A stretch of DNA of 25,384 bases from JBFWML01 sp050251635 (lineage in GTDB: Bacteria; Campylobacterota; Campylobacteria; Campylobacterales; SZUA-545), in contig JBFWML010000031.1 in assembly GCA_050251635.1 (NCBI GenBank), positions 1 through 25,384 on the forward strand. The letters are read 5' to 3'. The notes beneath the pieces were generated by a model. That model was given only the letters and a program-made list of their open reading frames with translations. It did no database searches and had not been told where the DNA came from. Positions 6,520 through 13,796 of the stretch are shown one piece after another. Each line of letters opens with the position of its first letter. The stretch's first letter is position 1. A program made the translations under genes and the position numbers.

Positions 6520-7530
6520 TTGAGGCTGCCGCTGATTGTCGCAGCGCTCTTTTCTCTTCTTTGGGCGCAGCCCGAATTTTCTTCCTGTATCGAAAAAAAC
6601 CGCCTCGGCATGGCCGAGATTGACACCATTGCGGTTCTGGCCATCGACGGCGAGCGGCTGCTGGCGGCAATTGGCGGCAGAAAGCCCCACGCGCTTCCGG
6701 CCCAATGGCAACTTTTAAACTTCGATCCGCTCACCGGTTTTGCGGTGGTGCGCGCCAAGCATAATCTGCTGCCCGTTGCCTTCCGCAGCGCCGATCGCAT
6801 GGATGAACATCCCCGTTTAGCCGTCGTTTCATCCCAAGAGGCGGGTGACGGCATCGTTCAAAGCCGTCAGGAGGGGTTGTGCGGCGCGCGGCTCGATCGC
6901 CCGCTGCCCCACGGATCGGTCGTTTGCGCCCCCTGTTACGCGGTGGTGGGCGTTGCGATGAACGGCGGCTTTATCGAAAGCGACTATCTGCGCCATCTGA
7001 TAGACTTTGACGCAAGCCCCTTTTATTGGGGGGATTTGGGCTTTCGGCTCTATGGGGGCCAGAACCGTATCCGTTACGTCAACCCCTTTTTTAAGAACAA
7101 CCCCTTTCGGCCCGAGGACGAAATAATGCGCATCGGCGGCACGGAGATTACCGACGGGCGAACCGCTGCGCGCGCAATCGCACTCTTAAAGCCCGGTTCG
7201 ACAGTCACGGTCGTTTACCGCCGCGACGCGCAGGAGCATAGCGTGCAGGTGACGGCCGGACCGAGACTGGGCGGCGGGCAGATTGCCGATACCTTTTTGG
7301 AGCATCTGGGCTGGCGGCTGGATCAGAATCTGACGGTTCAGGTGCTTTTGGAGGAGGGGTTTGCAGGCAGCCGCGCCATCCGTCCCGGCGATCGGCTGAT
7401 TCAGATTAACAAAACCGTCGTTACCAACTCCGAGCAGGCTCAGGCGGCGCTTTCGGGGTATGACGGGCCGGTCAAGCTGCTCATGGGCCGCGAGGGGTTT
7501 CATTTTTTTATTACGCTGCATACGGAGTAA
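6520..7530 (+). CDS. Periplasmic PDZ-domain protein, possibly a protease-like scaffold
   Basis: This is a 336-residue exported protein. Residues 1-~17 (MRLPLIVAALFSLLWA) look like a signal peptide. Residues ~30-165 are beta-rich and carry four Cys (23, 121, 136, 139). Two PDZ-like modules follow, at ~172-246 (GFRLYGG, NPFRPEDEIMRIGGTEI) and ~258-334 (AIRPGDRLIQINKTVVTN). The first region resembles a shrunken trypsin-like domain, but I see no convincing GNSGG-type serine motif, so protease activity is doubtful. The TTG start at 6520 is supported by the signal peptide and a TAAGGG sequence upstream. A PDZ protein at this exact place before ispA is known in Campylobacter by recollection, with no established function. 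Confidence 0.8.
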   Translation: MRLPLIVAALFSLLWAQPEFSSCIEKNRLGMAEIDTIAVLAIDGERLLAAIGGRKPHALPAQWQLLNFDPLTGFAVVRAKHNLLPVAFRSADRMDEHPRLAVVSSQEAGDGIVQSRQEGLCGARLDRPLPHGSVVCAPCYAVVGVAMNGGFIESDYLRHLIDFDASPFYWGDLGFRLYGGQNRIRYVNPFFKNNPFRPEDEIMRIGGTEITDGRTAARAIALLKPGSTVTVVYRRDAQEHSVQVTAGPRLGGGQIADTFLEHLGWRLDQNLTVQVLLEEGFAGSRAIRPGDRLIQINKTVVTNSEQAQAALSGYDGPVKLLMGREGFHFFITLHTE

Positions 7531-7532
7531 CT

Positions 7533-8369
7533 GTGAAAGATTTTGAAACCTATCTGCTAGGCAACCTGCCCAAAGCGCCGAGCTTTCATCCCCACTACGA
7601 AGCGGCGCTGGCCCAAATGCTTCAAGCGGGGGGTAAACGGTTTCGTCCGGCGCTGGTGCTGGCGGTTGCGCAGGGGTTAAACCCGTTTTGCGTGCCGGGT
7701 GCCTATGCCCCCGCTTTGGCGATCGAGCTGCTGCACACCTATTCGCTTATTCACGACGATCTGCCCGCCATGGACAACGCTCCCCTGCGGCGCGGCCACC
7801 CCACGTTGCACGTCACCTACGACGAAGTGACGGCGATTTTGGCCGGCGACGCGCTCAATACCCACGCCTTTTTGGTGCTGGCCCAAGCGCCGCTGGATGC
7901 GGCGGTGCGCATTAAACTGGTCGAAACGCTGGCCTACGACGGCGGGGTTAGCGGCATGGTGCTGGGGCAGGCGATCGACTGCCATTACGAAGGGCAGCGG
8001 CTTGAACTGGAAAAGCTGGAGTTTATCCACCGCCACAAAACGGGGCGTTTGATCGCCGCTGCGCTGAAGATGGGTGCGCTTTCGGCCGGGGCAGAGGATG
8101 CGCTGTGCGAAAGGCTTTACGATCTGGGCATGGAGCTGGGGCTTTATTTTCAGATCCGCGATGACATTATCGATGCGACCGAAGATGAGGCGACGGCGGG
8201 CAAAACCACCGGAAACGACGGAGAAAAAAACAGCTATGTCACGCTGCTGGGGCTTGCGGAGGCGAAGCAACGCGCCGCCGACGCTGCGCAGAACATCCGC
8301 GCGCAACTGGCCAATTTGCCGGCCAATCTGCCGGCGACGCTGGGCGACGTGTTGAAGGGTTATCTATAA
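7533..8369 (+). CDS. ispA: Short-chain (farnesyl/geranyl) diphosphate synthase
   Basis: This encodes a 278-residue trans-prenyl diphosphate synthase that condenses isopentenyl diphosphate onto allylic diphosphates in isoprenoid synthesis. It has GGKRFRPALVLAV, the first aspartate-rich motif in LIHDDLPAMDNAPLRRG, the HKTGRLI segment and the second aspartate-rich motif QIRDDIIDATED. GKTTGNDGEKNSYVTLLG completes the signature. Two extra residues in the first aspartate-rich motif and the length fit the bacterial farnesyl type. The GTG start at 7533 follows ACGGAGTAACT. Its 3' end overlaps the convergent minus-strand gene by 6 bases. In related genomes tkt follows ispA (recollection), and here it is absent. 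Confidence 0.93.
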   Translation: MKDFETYLLGNLPKAPSFHPHYEAALAQMLQAGGKRFRPALVLAVAQGLNPFCVPGAYAPALAIELLHTYSLIHDDLPAMDNAPLRRGHPTLHVTYDEVTAILAGDALNTHAFLVLAQAPLDAAVRIKLVETLAYDGGVSGMVLGQAIDCHYEGQRLELEKLEFIHRHKTGRLIAAALKMGALSAGAEDALCERLYDLGMELGLYFQIRDDIIDATEDEATAGKTTGNDGEKNSYVTLLGLAEAKQRAADAAQNIRAQLANLPANLPATLGDVLKGYL

Positions 8370-8588
8370 CGAACGGCTGATACGCTGCAAACGCTCGATG
8401 CGCTGTTGCAGCAGGTCGATCATCTCCTGCGCGCGGCCCAGCGCTTCGGCGCTTTTGGGCAGGCCCTGACGCTCGCAAAGCGCCTCAATCCGCAATAAAG
8501 TCTGCGAAAGCTCCTGCGACTCCTGATCCAAAATCCCGAAGGATTTTCCCTGACGTACCGGGGCGCACACACTCTGGAGACTAGGCAT
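8364..8588 (-). CDS. Small hypothetical coiled-coil protein
   Basis: This is a 74-residue ORF with a good ribosome-binding sequence (AAAGGGAAAACG before the ATG). It is downstream of the gene at 8581-8874 and overlaps it by 8 bases, so the two are translationally coupled. Residues ~22-72 are predicted by eye to be one or two amphipathic helices (ESQELSQTLLRIEALC, AQEMIDLLQQRIERLQRI), suggesting a coiled coil or a dimer. There is no signal peptide or membrane segment. I do not recognise the family. It reads convergently into the end of ispA with a 6-base overlap. Given the nature of its partner, an accessory role in a former mobile element is possible but speculative. Confidence 0.6.
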   Translation of the reverse strand: MPSLQSVCAPVRQGKSFGILDQESQELSQTLLRIEALCERQGLPKSAEALGRAQEMIDLLQQRIERLQRISRSL

Positions 8589-8874
8589 CGTTTTCCCTTT
8601 GGCGTTTTTTACGAATCCAGCCGTTACGTTTTAAAAAGTCGTCATACTCCCCGCCGAACTCCCGGGCGAGAAACTCCCGGTAGGACTTATCCGAGAGCGT
8701 TATGCCCGCTTCCTCCAAGACCTCGATCTGCTCTTTAATGCTGAGGTTGGCCGCCAGCATCTTCCCAAGACTCTCTTTAACCTCCAAAAGCCGGCTGCGT
8801 TTGTGGTAACGGCTTTCGGCTTCGCGGCTTTTGAGCTTCGCCTCGATGAGTTGATCGAGCTTAGACTTGCTCAT
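8581..8874 (-). CDS. Hypothetical small basic protein, possibly TraK-like DNA-binding
   Basis: This is a 97-residue, mostly helical, strongly charged protein (KSKLDQLIEAKLKSREAESR, then LLEVKESLGKMLAANLSIKE) with a very basic tail (KRNGWIRKKRQREN). The pattern of two helices, a Gly and then SYREFLAREF resembles small DNA-binding proteins such as TraK, the oriT-binding protein of IncP plasmids. This is a pattern impression, not an established homology. It is the first gene of a two-gene minus-strand operon whose upstream region is AT-rich, contains a TATAAT-like -10 box and carries inverted repeats. No strong Shine-Dalgarno sequence is seen. Function unknown. Confidence 0.6.
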   Translation of the reverse strand: MSKSKLDQLIEAKLKSREAESRYHKRSRLLEVKESLGKMLAANLSIKEQIEVLEEAGITLSDKSYREFLAREFGGEYDDFLKRNGWIRKKRQRENDA

Positions 8875-8907
8875 AACTTATAGATAACTTCTCTAAAACA
8901 GATTTGA

Positions 8908-8913
8908 ATTATA
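8908..8913 (-). promoter_or_regulatory. Putative -10 box for the two-gene minus-strand operon
   Basis: On the minus strand the sequence reads TATAAT, 34 bases before the ATG at 8874, in a strongly AT-rich stretch. No good -35 box lies at 16-18 bases (the nearest TTGTTA is 14 bases away), so only the -10 element is supported. Confidence 0.45.
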
Positions 8914-8941
8914 TTTAATACTACTTGTAACAACTCTTAAA

Positions 8942-9066
8942 CTTCCGTATATCATCGTGAAATCCTTAATATGTGAGGTTTTGTAACAGTCAATACGGGG
9001 CTATATCGGCCAATATTGGCGTTTATGAGCAAAAAACAGTCCAATTAAGAGGATGATATACGGAAG
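8942..9066. repeat. 125-bp AT-rich segment bounded by a perfect 15-bp inverted repeat
   Basis: The left arm CTTCCGTATATCATC (8942-8956) and right arm GATGATATACGGAAG (9052-9066) are perfect inverted copies. Between them lie a 12-bp perfect palindrome GCCAATATTGGC (9009-9020) and a near-direct repeat, AACAGTCAAT at 8985-8994 and AACAGTCCAAT at 9035-9045. No gene is visible inside. No clear target-site duplication flanks the arms. It could be a miniature mobile-element remnant, a transfer or replication site, or a regulatory region. The repeat itself is certain; its meaning is not. Confidence 0.7.
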
Positions 9067-9107
9067 ATTAGGGAAGATTTGGCGGCTACAGCGAACCGCC
9101 GGAAGAA

Positions 9108-9941
9108 TCAAAAGAAGTCAAACAGCACCAGACTGGCCGCCATCAGCATCATGCCGCCGATCAGGCCGCCGAGCGTTGAATGGCTGTTGCCGTATTCGCG
9201 CGCGGCGGGAAGCAGTTCATCAAAGGAGATGTAAACCATGATGCCCGCGATCAGGGCAAAGACCAGCCCCAGCGTGGTTTCGTTCAAAAAGGGGGCCAGA
9301 ATCAAAAAGCCCGCCACGGCGCCGAGCGGTTCGGCCAGACCGGAGGCAAAGGCGTAATAAAACCCCTTTTTGCGGCTGCCGGTGGCGTGGTAGATGGGCA
9401 GGCTGACAGCGATGCCCTCGGGGACGTTGTGGATAGCAATGGCCACGGCAATGACAATCGCCAAGGAGGGGTCAACCGCCGCCACGGCAAAGGTGGCAAA
9501 CCCCTCGGGGAAGTTGTGAATGGCGATGGCCAGCGCCGTAAAAAGCCCCGTGCGTTTCAGGGCCATGCGTTTCACATGGCCGTCATCCCCCGCGCCGATA
9601 TGGATAAATTCACGGGTGCCCTTGAGTTCGTGGGGGTTCACGTCACCCGGCACAAAACGGTCGATCAGGGCGGTGAGGCCGACCCCCGCAAAGAAGGCGA
9701 TCACCGCAAACAGGTGGGCCGGCCCCGCGCCAAAGTGCGCAAAGCTCCTTTGCGCTTCGGGCAAAATCTCCATAAAGGACACATAGATCATCACCCCGGC
9801 GGAAAACCCCAGCCCGATCGACAGACCCAAGGTGCTTTTTTGGCGCACAAAGAGGGCCAGCAGACCGCCCAGCCCCGTGGCCAGCCCCGCTAACAGGGTT
9901 AATGTGAAGGCAAAAAAAAGATTGCTCCCGACCAGTTCCAT
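9108..9941 (-). CDS. zupT: ZIP-family metal (zinc) transporter, ZupT-like
   Basis: This is a 277-residue inner-membrane protein of the ZIP family, which imports zinc and often other divalent metals into the cytoplasm. About eight hydrophobic segments are visible. The two metal-site motifs HNFPEG (residues 142-147, TM4) and HNVPEG (171-176, TM5) match ZupT, as do the N-terminal LTLLAGLATGLGGLLAL and MIYVSFMEILPEA. The start at 9941 has AAGGAG nine bases upstream on the minus strand. It is transcribed divergently from the flavoprotein gene across a 50-base gap. No Zur- or Fur-like operator was recognised. The metal specificity is inferred from the family. Confidence 0.9.
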   Translation of the reverse strand: MELVGSNLFFAFTLTLLAGLATGLGGLLALFVRQKSTLGLSIGLGFSAGVMIYVSFMEILPEAQRSFAHFGAGPAHLFAVIAFFAGVGLTALIDRFVPGDVNPHELKGTREFIHIGAGDDGHVKRMALKRTGLFTALAIAIHNFPEGFATFAVAAVDPSLAIVIAVAIAIHNVPEGIAVSLPIYHATGSRKKGFYYAFASGLAEPLGAVAGFLILAPFLNETTLGLVFALIAGIMVYISFDELLPAAREYGNSHSTLGGLIGGMMLMAASLVLFDFF

Positions 9942-9960
9942 TTTGGCTCCTTATACCCGT

Positions 9961-9966
9961 TATAAT
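9961..9966 (+). promoter_or_regulatory. Putative -10 box for the NDH-2-like gene
   Basis: A perfect TATAAT lies 25 bases before the ATG of the flavoprotein gene in the 50-base divergent gap. There is no convincing -35 box at standard spacing (TTCCAT at 9936-9941 is weak), so this is a tentative call. Confidence 0.45.
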
Positions 9967-9991
9967 GCCCGAAATTTTTTGAGGGGCGCGC

Positions 9992-11119
9992 ATGAAAGAG
10001 GTGGTCATTATCGGCGGCGGCTATGGCGGAGCCAAGGCGCTCAAAACGCTGATCGCCCAAGGCGGCGTGCGGGTAACGCTGATTGATCGCAACCGTTTTC
10101 ACTACCGTCAGGCGGAGCTGCACGAGTTTATCGCTTCGACCATTCCGCTGGAGAAGGTGATGATCGATTTAGCGCGCTTTGTGTCGCGCCTGGGCCAGAA
10201 TGCCCGTTTTATCCACGGCTATGCCGATCGTATCGACGAAGCGGGCGGCACGGTGAAGGTCAACGGCGAAACCGTTGCCTTTGACGCGCTGATCGTCGCC
10301 ACGGGGGCCAGCACCTTTTTTCCGGGCGCTATCAAAGGCATTGGGGCCCATGCGCGGGATATTAAGGAGTTTGCCGGGGCTTTTTATTACCGCCAGCGCT
10401 TTGAGGAGCTGCTGTTTATGCGGCGGGGCAAACAAAGCCGCGTGGTGATTGGCGGCGCTGGGCTAAGCGGCGTGGAGATCGCCGCCGAAATGGCCCACCA
10501 CGCCCGCAAACTGGGATTGGGTGCCGACGAACTGGCGGTGACGCTGGTCGAGCCGATGGCGACGGTATTGCCCGGCATGGACCCGTTTTTGATCAAACAA
10601 AGCGAAAGGGCCCTGAAGGCGCTGGGGGTCGAGTCCCTTCACGGCCACTTTATCGGCGAGGTGGCCGCCGATCGGGTCACGCTTTCGGACGGGCGCGAAC
10701 TGCCCTGCGATCTGTTTATCTTTACCGGCGGCGTGTCGCCCAGACGGGCCAGCGAACACGGCACCTTGCCGCGCGGAAAACGGGGCGAGGTGACCGTATT
10801 GCCGACTTTGCAGGTCGAGGGGCGCGAGAATATCTTTGCCGTAGGGGATGTGGCGGGGGTAAGCGACGCGCAGGGTCATCTGCTGCCGCCCACGTCGCAG
10901 GTGGCCAAACAAAGCGGCGCTTGCGCGGCCCGCAATATCGCCGCGCTCTTTCAGGGACGGCCGCTTTTGCCCTGTCCGGCGCGGATTAAAGGGGTGATGG
11001 TGGCGCTGGGCGGCCACAACGCGGCGGGGATTTTGTACGGCAAAATCAAGGTTTCCGGCACGATCGGCGGCTTTTTTAAACGGTTAATCTTCTGGTTGCA
11101 CGCCAAATCCTTCCGGTAA
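9992..11119 (+). CDS. Type II NADH dehydrogenase-like FAD/NAD(P)-dependent oxidoreductase
   Basis: This is a 375-residue two-dinucleotide-binding-domain flavoprotein. Residues 3-13 (EVVIIGGGYGG) bind FAD, IVATGAST (101-108) is the second FAD contact, VVIGGAGLSGVEIAAE (151-166) binds NAD(P)H, and IFAVGD (281-286) closes the FAD site. The layout, with TSQVAKQSG near 301-309 and a C-terminal hydrophobic/basic tail GGFFKRLIFWLH, fits type II NADH dehydrogenases, single-subunit quinone reductases on the inner membrane. At 375 residues it is slightly shorter than typical NDH-2, and a sulfide:quinone reductase-like or other role cannot be excluded. The catalytic Cys pair expected of sulfide:quinone reductases is not evident. 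GAGGGG precedes the ATG. Confidence 0.82.
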   Translation: MKEVVIIGGGYGGAKALKTLIAQGGVRVTLIDRNRFHYRQAELHEFIASTIPLEKVMIDLARFVSRLGQNARFIHGYADRIDEAGGTVKVNGETVAFDALIVATGASTFFPGAIKGIGAHARDIKEFAGAFYYRQRFEELLFMRRGKQSRVVIGGAGLSGVEIAAEMAHHARKLGLGADELAVTLVEPMATVLPGMDPFLIKQSERALKALGVESLHGHFIGEVAADRVTLSDGRELPCDLFIFTGGVSPRRASEHGTLPRGKRGEVTVLPTLQVEGRENIFAVGDVAGVSDAQGHLLPPTSQVAKQSGACAARNIAALFQGRPLLPCPARIKGVMVALGGHNAAGILYGKIKVSGTIGGFFKRLIFWLHAKSFR

Positions 11120-11122
11120 CCC

Positions 11123-11150
11123 TTGACAAATTTAACCAAATAGTTAAACT
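11123..11150 (+). promoter_or_regulatory. Sigma70-type promoter of the TetR/RND cassette
   Basis: A perfect -35 box TTGACA (11123-11128) is followed after 16 bases by TAAACT (11145-11150), a 4/6 match to the -10 consensus. The promoter lies three bases after the upstream stop codon and 32 bases before the regulator start. Its -10 region overlaps the palindrome at 11148-11161. Confidence 0.7.
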
Positions 11151-11161
11151 AACCGGTTAGT
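11132..11161. promoter_or_regulatory. Probable TetR-family operator (two inverted repeats)
   Basis: Two dyads built from the same half-site occur side by side: TTAAC-N6-GTTAA (11132-11147) and the perfect 14-bp palindrome ACTAACCGGTTAGT (11148-11161). They cover the spacer and -10 box of the promoter above, an ideal place for repression. The adjacent TetR gene is the obvious candidate to bind here and repress itself and the exporter cassette (inference). Confidence 0.65.
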
Positions 11162-11181
11162 AAAATACCGGAGCGTTTAAA

Positions 11182-11805
11182 TTGGATTCAACCACCACCG
11201 AAAAAATCCTCATCGGCGCAGCCCAGCTGTTTGCCGAAGTGGGCTTTGACGCCGCCCGCGTGGATGCCATCGCCGATCGTTGCGGCGTGAACAAGGCATC
11301 CTTGTACTACCACTTCAAAGACAAAAAAACCCTTTACAACGCGGTGATCGTTCACTACCTTTCTGCCACCAAAGCCCAAATCGAAACCCGCGTGCATCAG
11401 GGCGGCAACCCCTTTGAGCAGTTGCGCGATTATATCCGCGTGATGTTTGTCTGCTTTCACGCGGGACGTTTTATCTCGCCCATTATGTTGCGCGAAGCCG
11501 CTTCGGGCGGCCGCAATCTCAGCGGCGAAACGCTGGAGCTGATGCGCGGTTTTCTGGGGCGCTTTCGGGCCTTGCTTGAATCGGGCGTGGCAACGGGCGA
11601 CTTTAAAGCCGAAGGATTGCCCTTTGTGCATATGACCGTGATCGGGACGATTCACTTTCTAATCGGCGGAACGCCCCTAAGGGAGCGTTTTATCCACGAA
11701 TCATTGATCGAGGCCGATCGTCTGCCCTCTTTGGACCCCGAAGAGAATGCCCAGCGGCTTTATGAGATGGTTGCCGCTTATCTAAAACCCAAGGAGACCC
11801 GGTGA
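11182..11805 (+). CDS. TetR/AcrR family transcriptional regulator
   Basis: This is a 207-residue TetR-family repressor. The N-terminal helix-turn-helix spans residues ~8-53 (ILIGAAQLFAEVGFDAARVD, IADRCGVNKASLYYHFKDKK). The remainder is helical and would form the ligand-binding and dimer domain. The start is TTG at 11182 with CCGGAG about 9 bases upstream; it yields a normal-length N-terminus. Its stop overlaps the GTG start of the exporter gene as GTGA, so regulator and exporter are co-transcribed and translationally coupled. It probably represses its own operon through the dyads at 11132-11161. The inducing ligand is unknown. Confidence 0.9.
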   Translation: MDSTTTEKILIGAAQLFAEVGFDAARVDAIADRCGVNKASLYYHFKDKKTLYNAVIVHYLSATKAQIETRVHQGGNPFEQLRDYIRVMFVCFHAGRFISPIMLREAASGGRNLSGETLELMRGFLGRFRALLESGVATGDFKAEGLPFVHMTVIGTIHFLIGGTPLRERFIHESLIEADRLPSLDPEENAQRLYEMVAAYLKPKETR

Positions 11806-13796
11806 GAGATACCCGTTTACAGATTGAAGAGGCCTTCGAGCGGTTGGGGGTGTGGATTGCCCATAACCCCTTAAAAACCATTACGGCGTCGGTGTTGTTT
11901 GTGGCGCTTTTTGCGATGCATCTGCCCAAGATTACCGTGGATACCTCCACCGAAGGGTTTTTGCATGAGGACGACTCGGTTTTAACCGAATACAACGCCT
12001 TTCGGGACGCCTACGGCCGCGATGAGCGGGTGCTGCTGGCCATTGGCCCCGTGGATGTTTTTGCGCCGCAGACGATTGATCGCATTGAACGGCTGCATCA
12101 ACGCATTGAAGCCGAGGTGCCCTATCTGGCCGATGTCACCAGCCTGATCAACGCCCGCAACACGCGCGGCGAGGGCGATACGCTCATTGTCGAAGACCTG
12201 CTGGAAAACCGCCCCCAAAGCCCCGAAGCGTGGGCGGCGCTCAAGCAGCGGGCCATGGCGAACCCGCTTTATAAAAACCTGCTCTTAAGCGAAGACGGCC
12301 AAATGACCACGCTGGTTATCGAAACGCTGGCCAGCGCCGAAGCGGCGGGGGAAATTGACGTGCTGGCGGATTTTGAGGCCCTCACCGCCGAACCCGCCGC
12401 CAAAAGCGAAAAACGCCAATATCTCACCGACGCGCAAAACAGCGAGATTGTCGCCGCCGTGCGTAAAATCGTGCTCGAAGAGTCCGGCCCGGACTTTCCG
12501 GTGATGGTGGCGGGCAGCCCGGTGATTACCGATTCGCTCAAGCGCTCCATGCTCAGCGATATGCAGACCTTTATGCGGCTTTTGGTGCTGATTATCGCCG
12601 TGAGCCTCTTTTTGATGTTCCGCCGGGCCAGCGGGGTGTTTTACCCGCTGATTGTGATTGCCCTGACCCTGCTGGCGACGGTCGGTTTTATGGCGCTGAC
12701 GGGCAAGGCGATCAAGATGCCCACGCAGATTGTGCCCAGCCTGCTGCTGGCGGTGGGCGTGGGCGCGGCGGTGCATGTGCTGGCGATCTTCTACCGCAAG
12801 CTGGACGAAAGCGGCAACAAACCCGAGGCGATCGGCTACGCGCTGGGCCATTCGGGACTGGCGATTGTGATGACGTCGCTCACCACCATGGCGGGGATCG
12901 GCTCCTTTAGTTTTGCCAATGTCGCCCCCGTGGCGGATTTGGGCCGTTTTGCCGCCTTTGGGGTGTTTGTCTCCCTGGTGCTGACGGTGACGCTGCTGCC
13001 TGCTTTGCTGGCCCTGACCCGCATCAAACCCCGCGCGCTGCACCCCGAACGCCACCCTTTGATGGATCGGCTGCTCGGCGCCACGGCCCACTTTTCCACC
13101 GTGTACGCTAAGCCGATCGTGGTGGTATCGGCCATTGCCATGACGGTTTCGATCGGCTTTGTTTTCAAGCTGCAGCTCAGCCACTATCCGCTGGGCTGGT
13201 TTCCCAAGGACAACGACATCCGCGTTACCACCCTTGCGCTGGATGAGGCGCTTAAAGGCACCGCCAACGCCGAGGTGATTGTGGATTTTGGACAAACCAA
13301 CGCGCTGTACGATCCGGCCGTTATGCAGACGCTCGACGCCCGCGTGATCGAGGCGGAAAGCTTTACGGGCGACGGCTATTTTGTGGGCAAAACCGTTTCG
13401 TTGGCGACCATTGTCAAAGAGATCAACCGCGCGCTGAACGAAAACCGCGAAGAGGCCTACGCCATCCCCGGTAGCCGCGATCTGATCGCGCAGGAGTTGC
13501 TGCTCTTTTCCAATAGCGGCAGCGACGATTTGGAAGATGTGACCAACGGGCAGTTTTCTCAGGTGCGCATCACCCATAAAATCCCCTTCCCCGACGCGAT
13601 CAAGGGGGCCGAGCTGGTCGATCGGCTGGAGCAGCACTACGGAGCCGCCTTTGAGGGGGCCAAGGTGACTGTGACCGGACTGGTGCCGCTGCTGGTGCGG
13701 ATTTTCGATGCGGCGGTGGAGTCAACGGCGGTTGAGTTATGTCATTGCCGCGCTGTCGATTACAGTGATGATGATCGCGCTACTGGGCAGCTTTAA
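11802..13796 (+). CDS. MMPL/RND superfamily exporter, N-terminal part (frameshifted gene)
   Basis: This is the first 664 codons of an inner-membrane RND/MMPL-type exporter that is interrupted by a frameshift. It has TM1 at ~20-40 (PLKTITASVLFVALFAMHLP), a large periplasmic loop, and a first membrane bundle at ~245-400 with NPLYKNLLLSEDGQMTTLV preceding it. IVPSLLLAVGVGAAVHVLAIF belongs to the first sterol-sensing-like bundle, and a second TM bundle starts at ~440. Homology-like sequence ends near VRIFDAAVEST (codons ~630-645), and the residues after it, to the stop at 13794-13796, are out-of-frame. The GTG start overlaps the tetR stop and has AAGGAG at 11791-11796. MMPL proteins without partner adaptors export lipids or hydrophobic molecules. 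See the C-terminal part at 13708-14217. Confidence 0.85.
   Translation: MRDTRLQIEEAFERLGVWIAHNPLKTITASVLFVALFAMHLPKITVDTSTEGFLHEDDSVLTEYNAFRDAYGRDERVLLAIGPVDVFAPQTIDRIERLHQRIEAEVPYLADVTSLINARNTRGEGDTLIVEDLLENRPQSPEAWAALKQRAMANPLYKNLLLSEDGQMTTLVIETLASAEAAGEIDVLADFEALTAEPAAKSEKRQYLTDAQNSEIVAAVRKIVLEESGPDFPVMVAGSPVITDSLKRSMLSDMQTFMRLLVLIIAVSLFLMFRRASGVFYPLIVIALTLLATVGFMALTGKAIKMPTQIVPSLLLAVGVGAAVHVLAIFYRKLDESGNKPEAIGYALGHSGLAIVMTSLTTMAGIGSFSFANVAPVADLGRFAAFGVFVSLVLTVTLLPALLALTRIKPRALHPERHPLMDRLLGATAHFSTVYAKPIVVVSAIAMTVSIGFVFKLQLSHYPLGWFPKDNDIRVTTLALDEALKGTANAEVIVDFGQTNALYDPAVMQTLDARVIEAESFTGDGYFVGKTVSLATIVKEINRALNENREEAYAIPGSRDLIAQELLLFSNSGSDDLEDVTNGQFSQVRITHKIPFPDAIKGAELVDRLEQHYGAAFEGAKVTVTGLVPLLVRIFDAAVESTAVELCHCRAVDYSDDDRATGQL

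Larger units (their letters stand above)
8875..9107. other. Non-coding AT-rich gap between the small operon and zupT
   Basis: This 233-base gap holds the 15-bp inverted repeats, the palindrome and the -10 box described above, plus a GGCGG-N10-CCGCC stem (9081-9085 with 9096-9100) just after the zupT stop. That stem has no T-run on either strand, so it is at best a weak terminator. No gene is convincing; the short open frame at 9053-9241 runs into the antisense of zupT. Confidence 0.6.

Noticed and set aside
8942..9066. CRISPR array or integron attC site
   Set aside because: There are only two arms in inverted orientation, no regularly spaced direct repeats, and no attC core sites or integrase nearby.
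9081..9100. Terminator for zupT (GGCGG-N10-CCGCC stem)
   Set aside because: The stem is only 5 bp with a 10-base loop and there is no T-run on either strand, so I do not call it a terminator.
9180..9893. 237-codon plus-strand open frame
   Set aside because: It is antisense to the well-supported zupT gene and its residues are Gly/His/Lys-rich low-complexity type.
12285..13637. 450-codon open frame on the minus strand
   Set aside because: It is antisense to the MMPL exporter, is extremely rich in His, Gln and Arg, and has no domain pattern; it is a compositional shadow.
13722..13736. Programmed ribosomal frameshift in the exporter
   Set aside because: No known slippery sequence for a +1 shift, stimulatory hairpin or internal Shine-Dalgarno was seen; mutation or sequence error is simpler.
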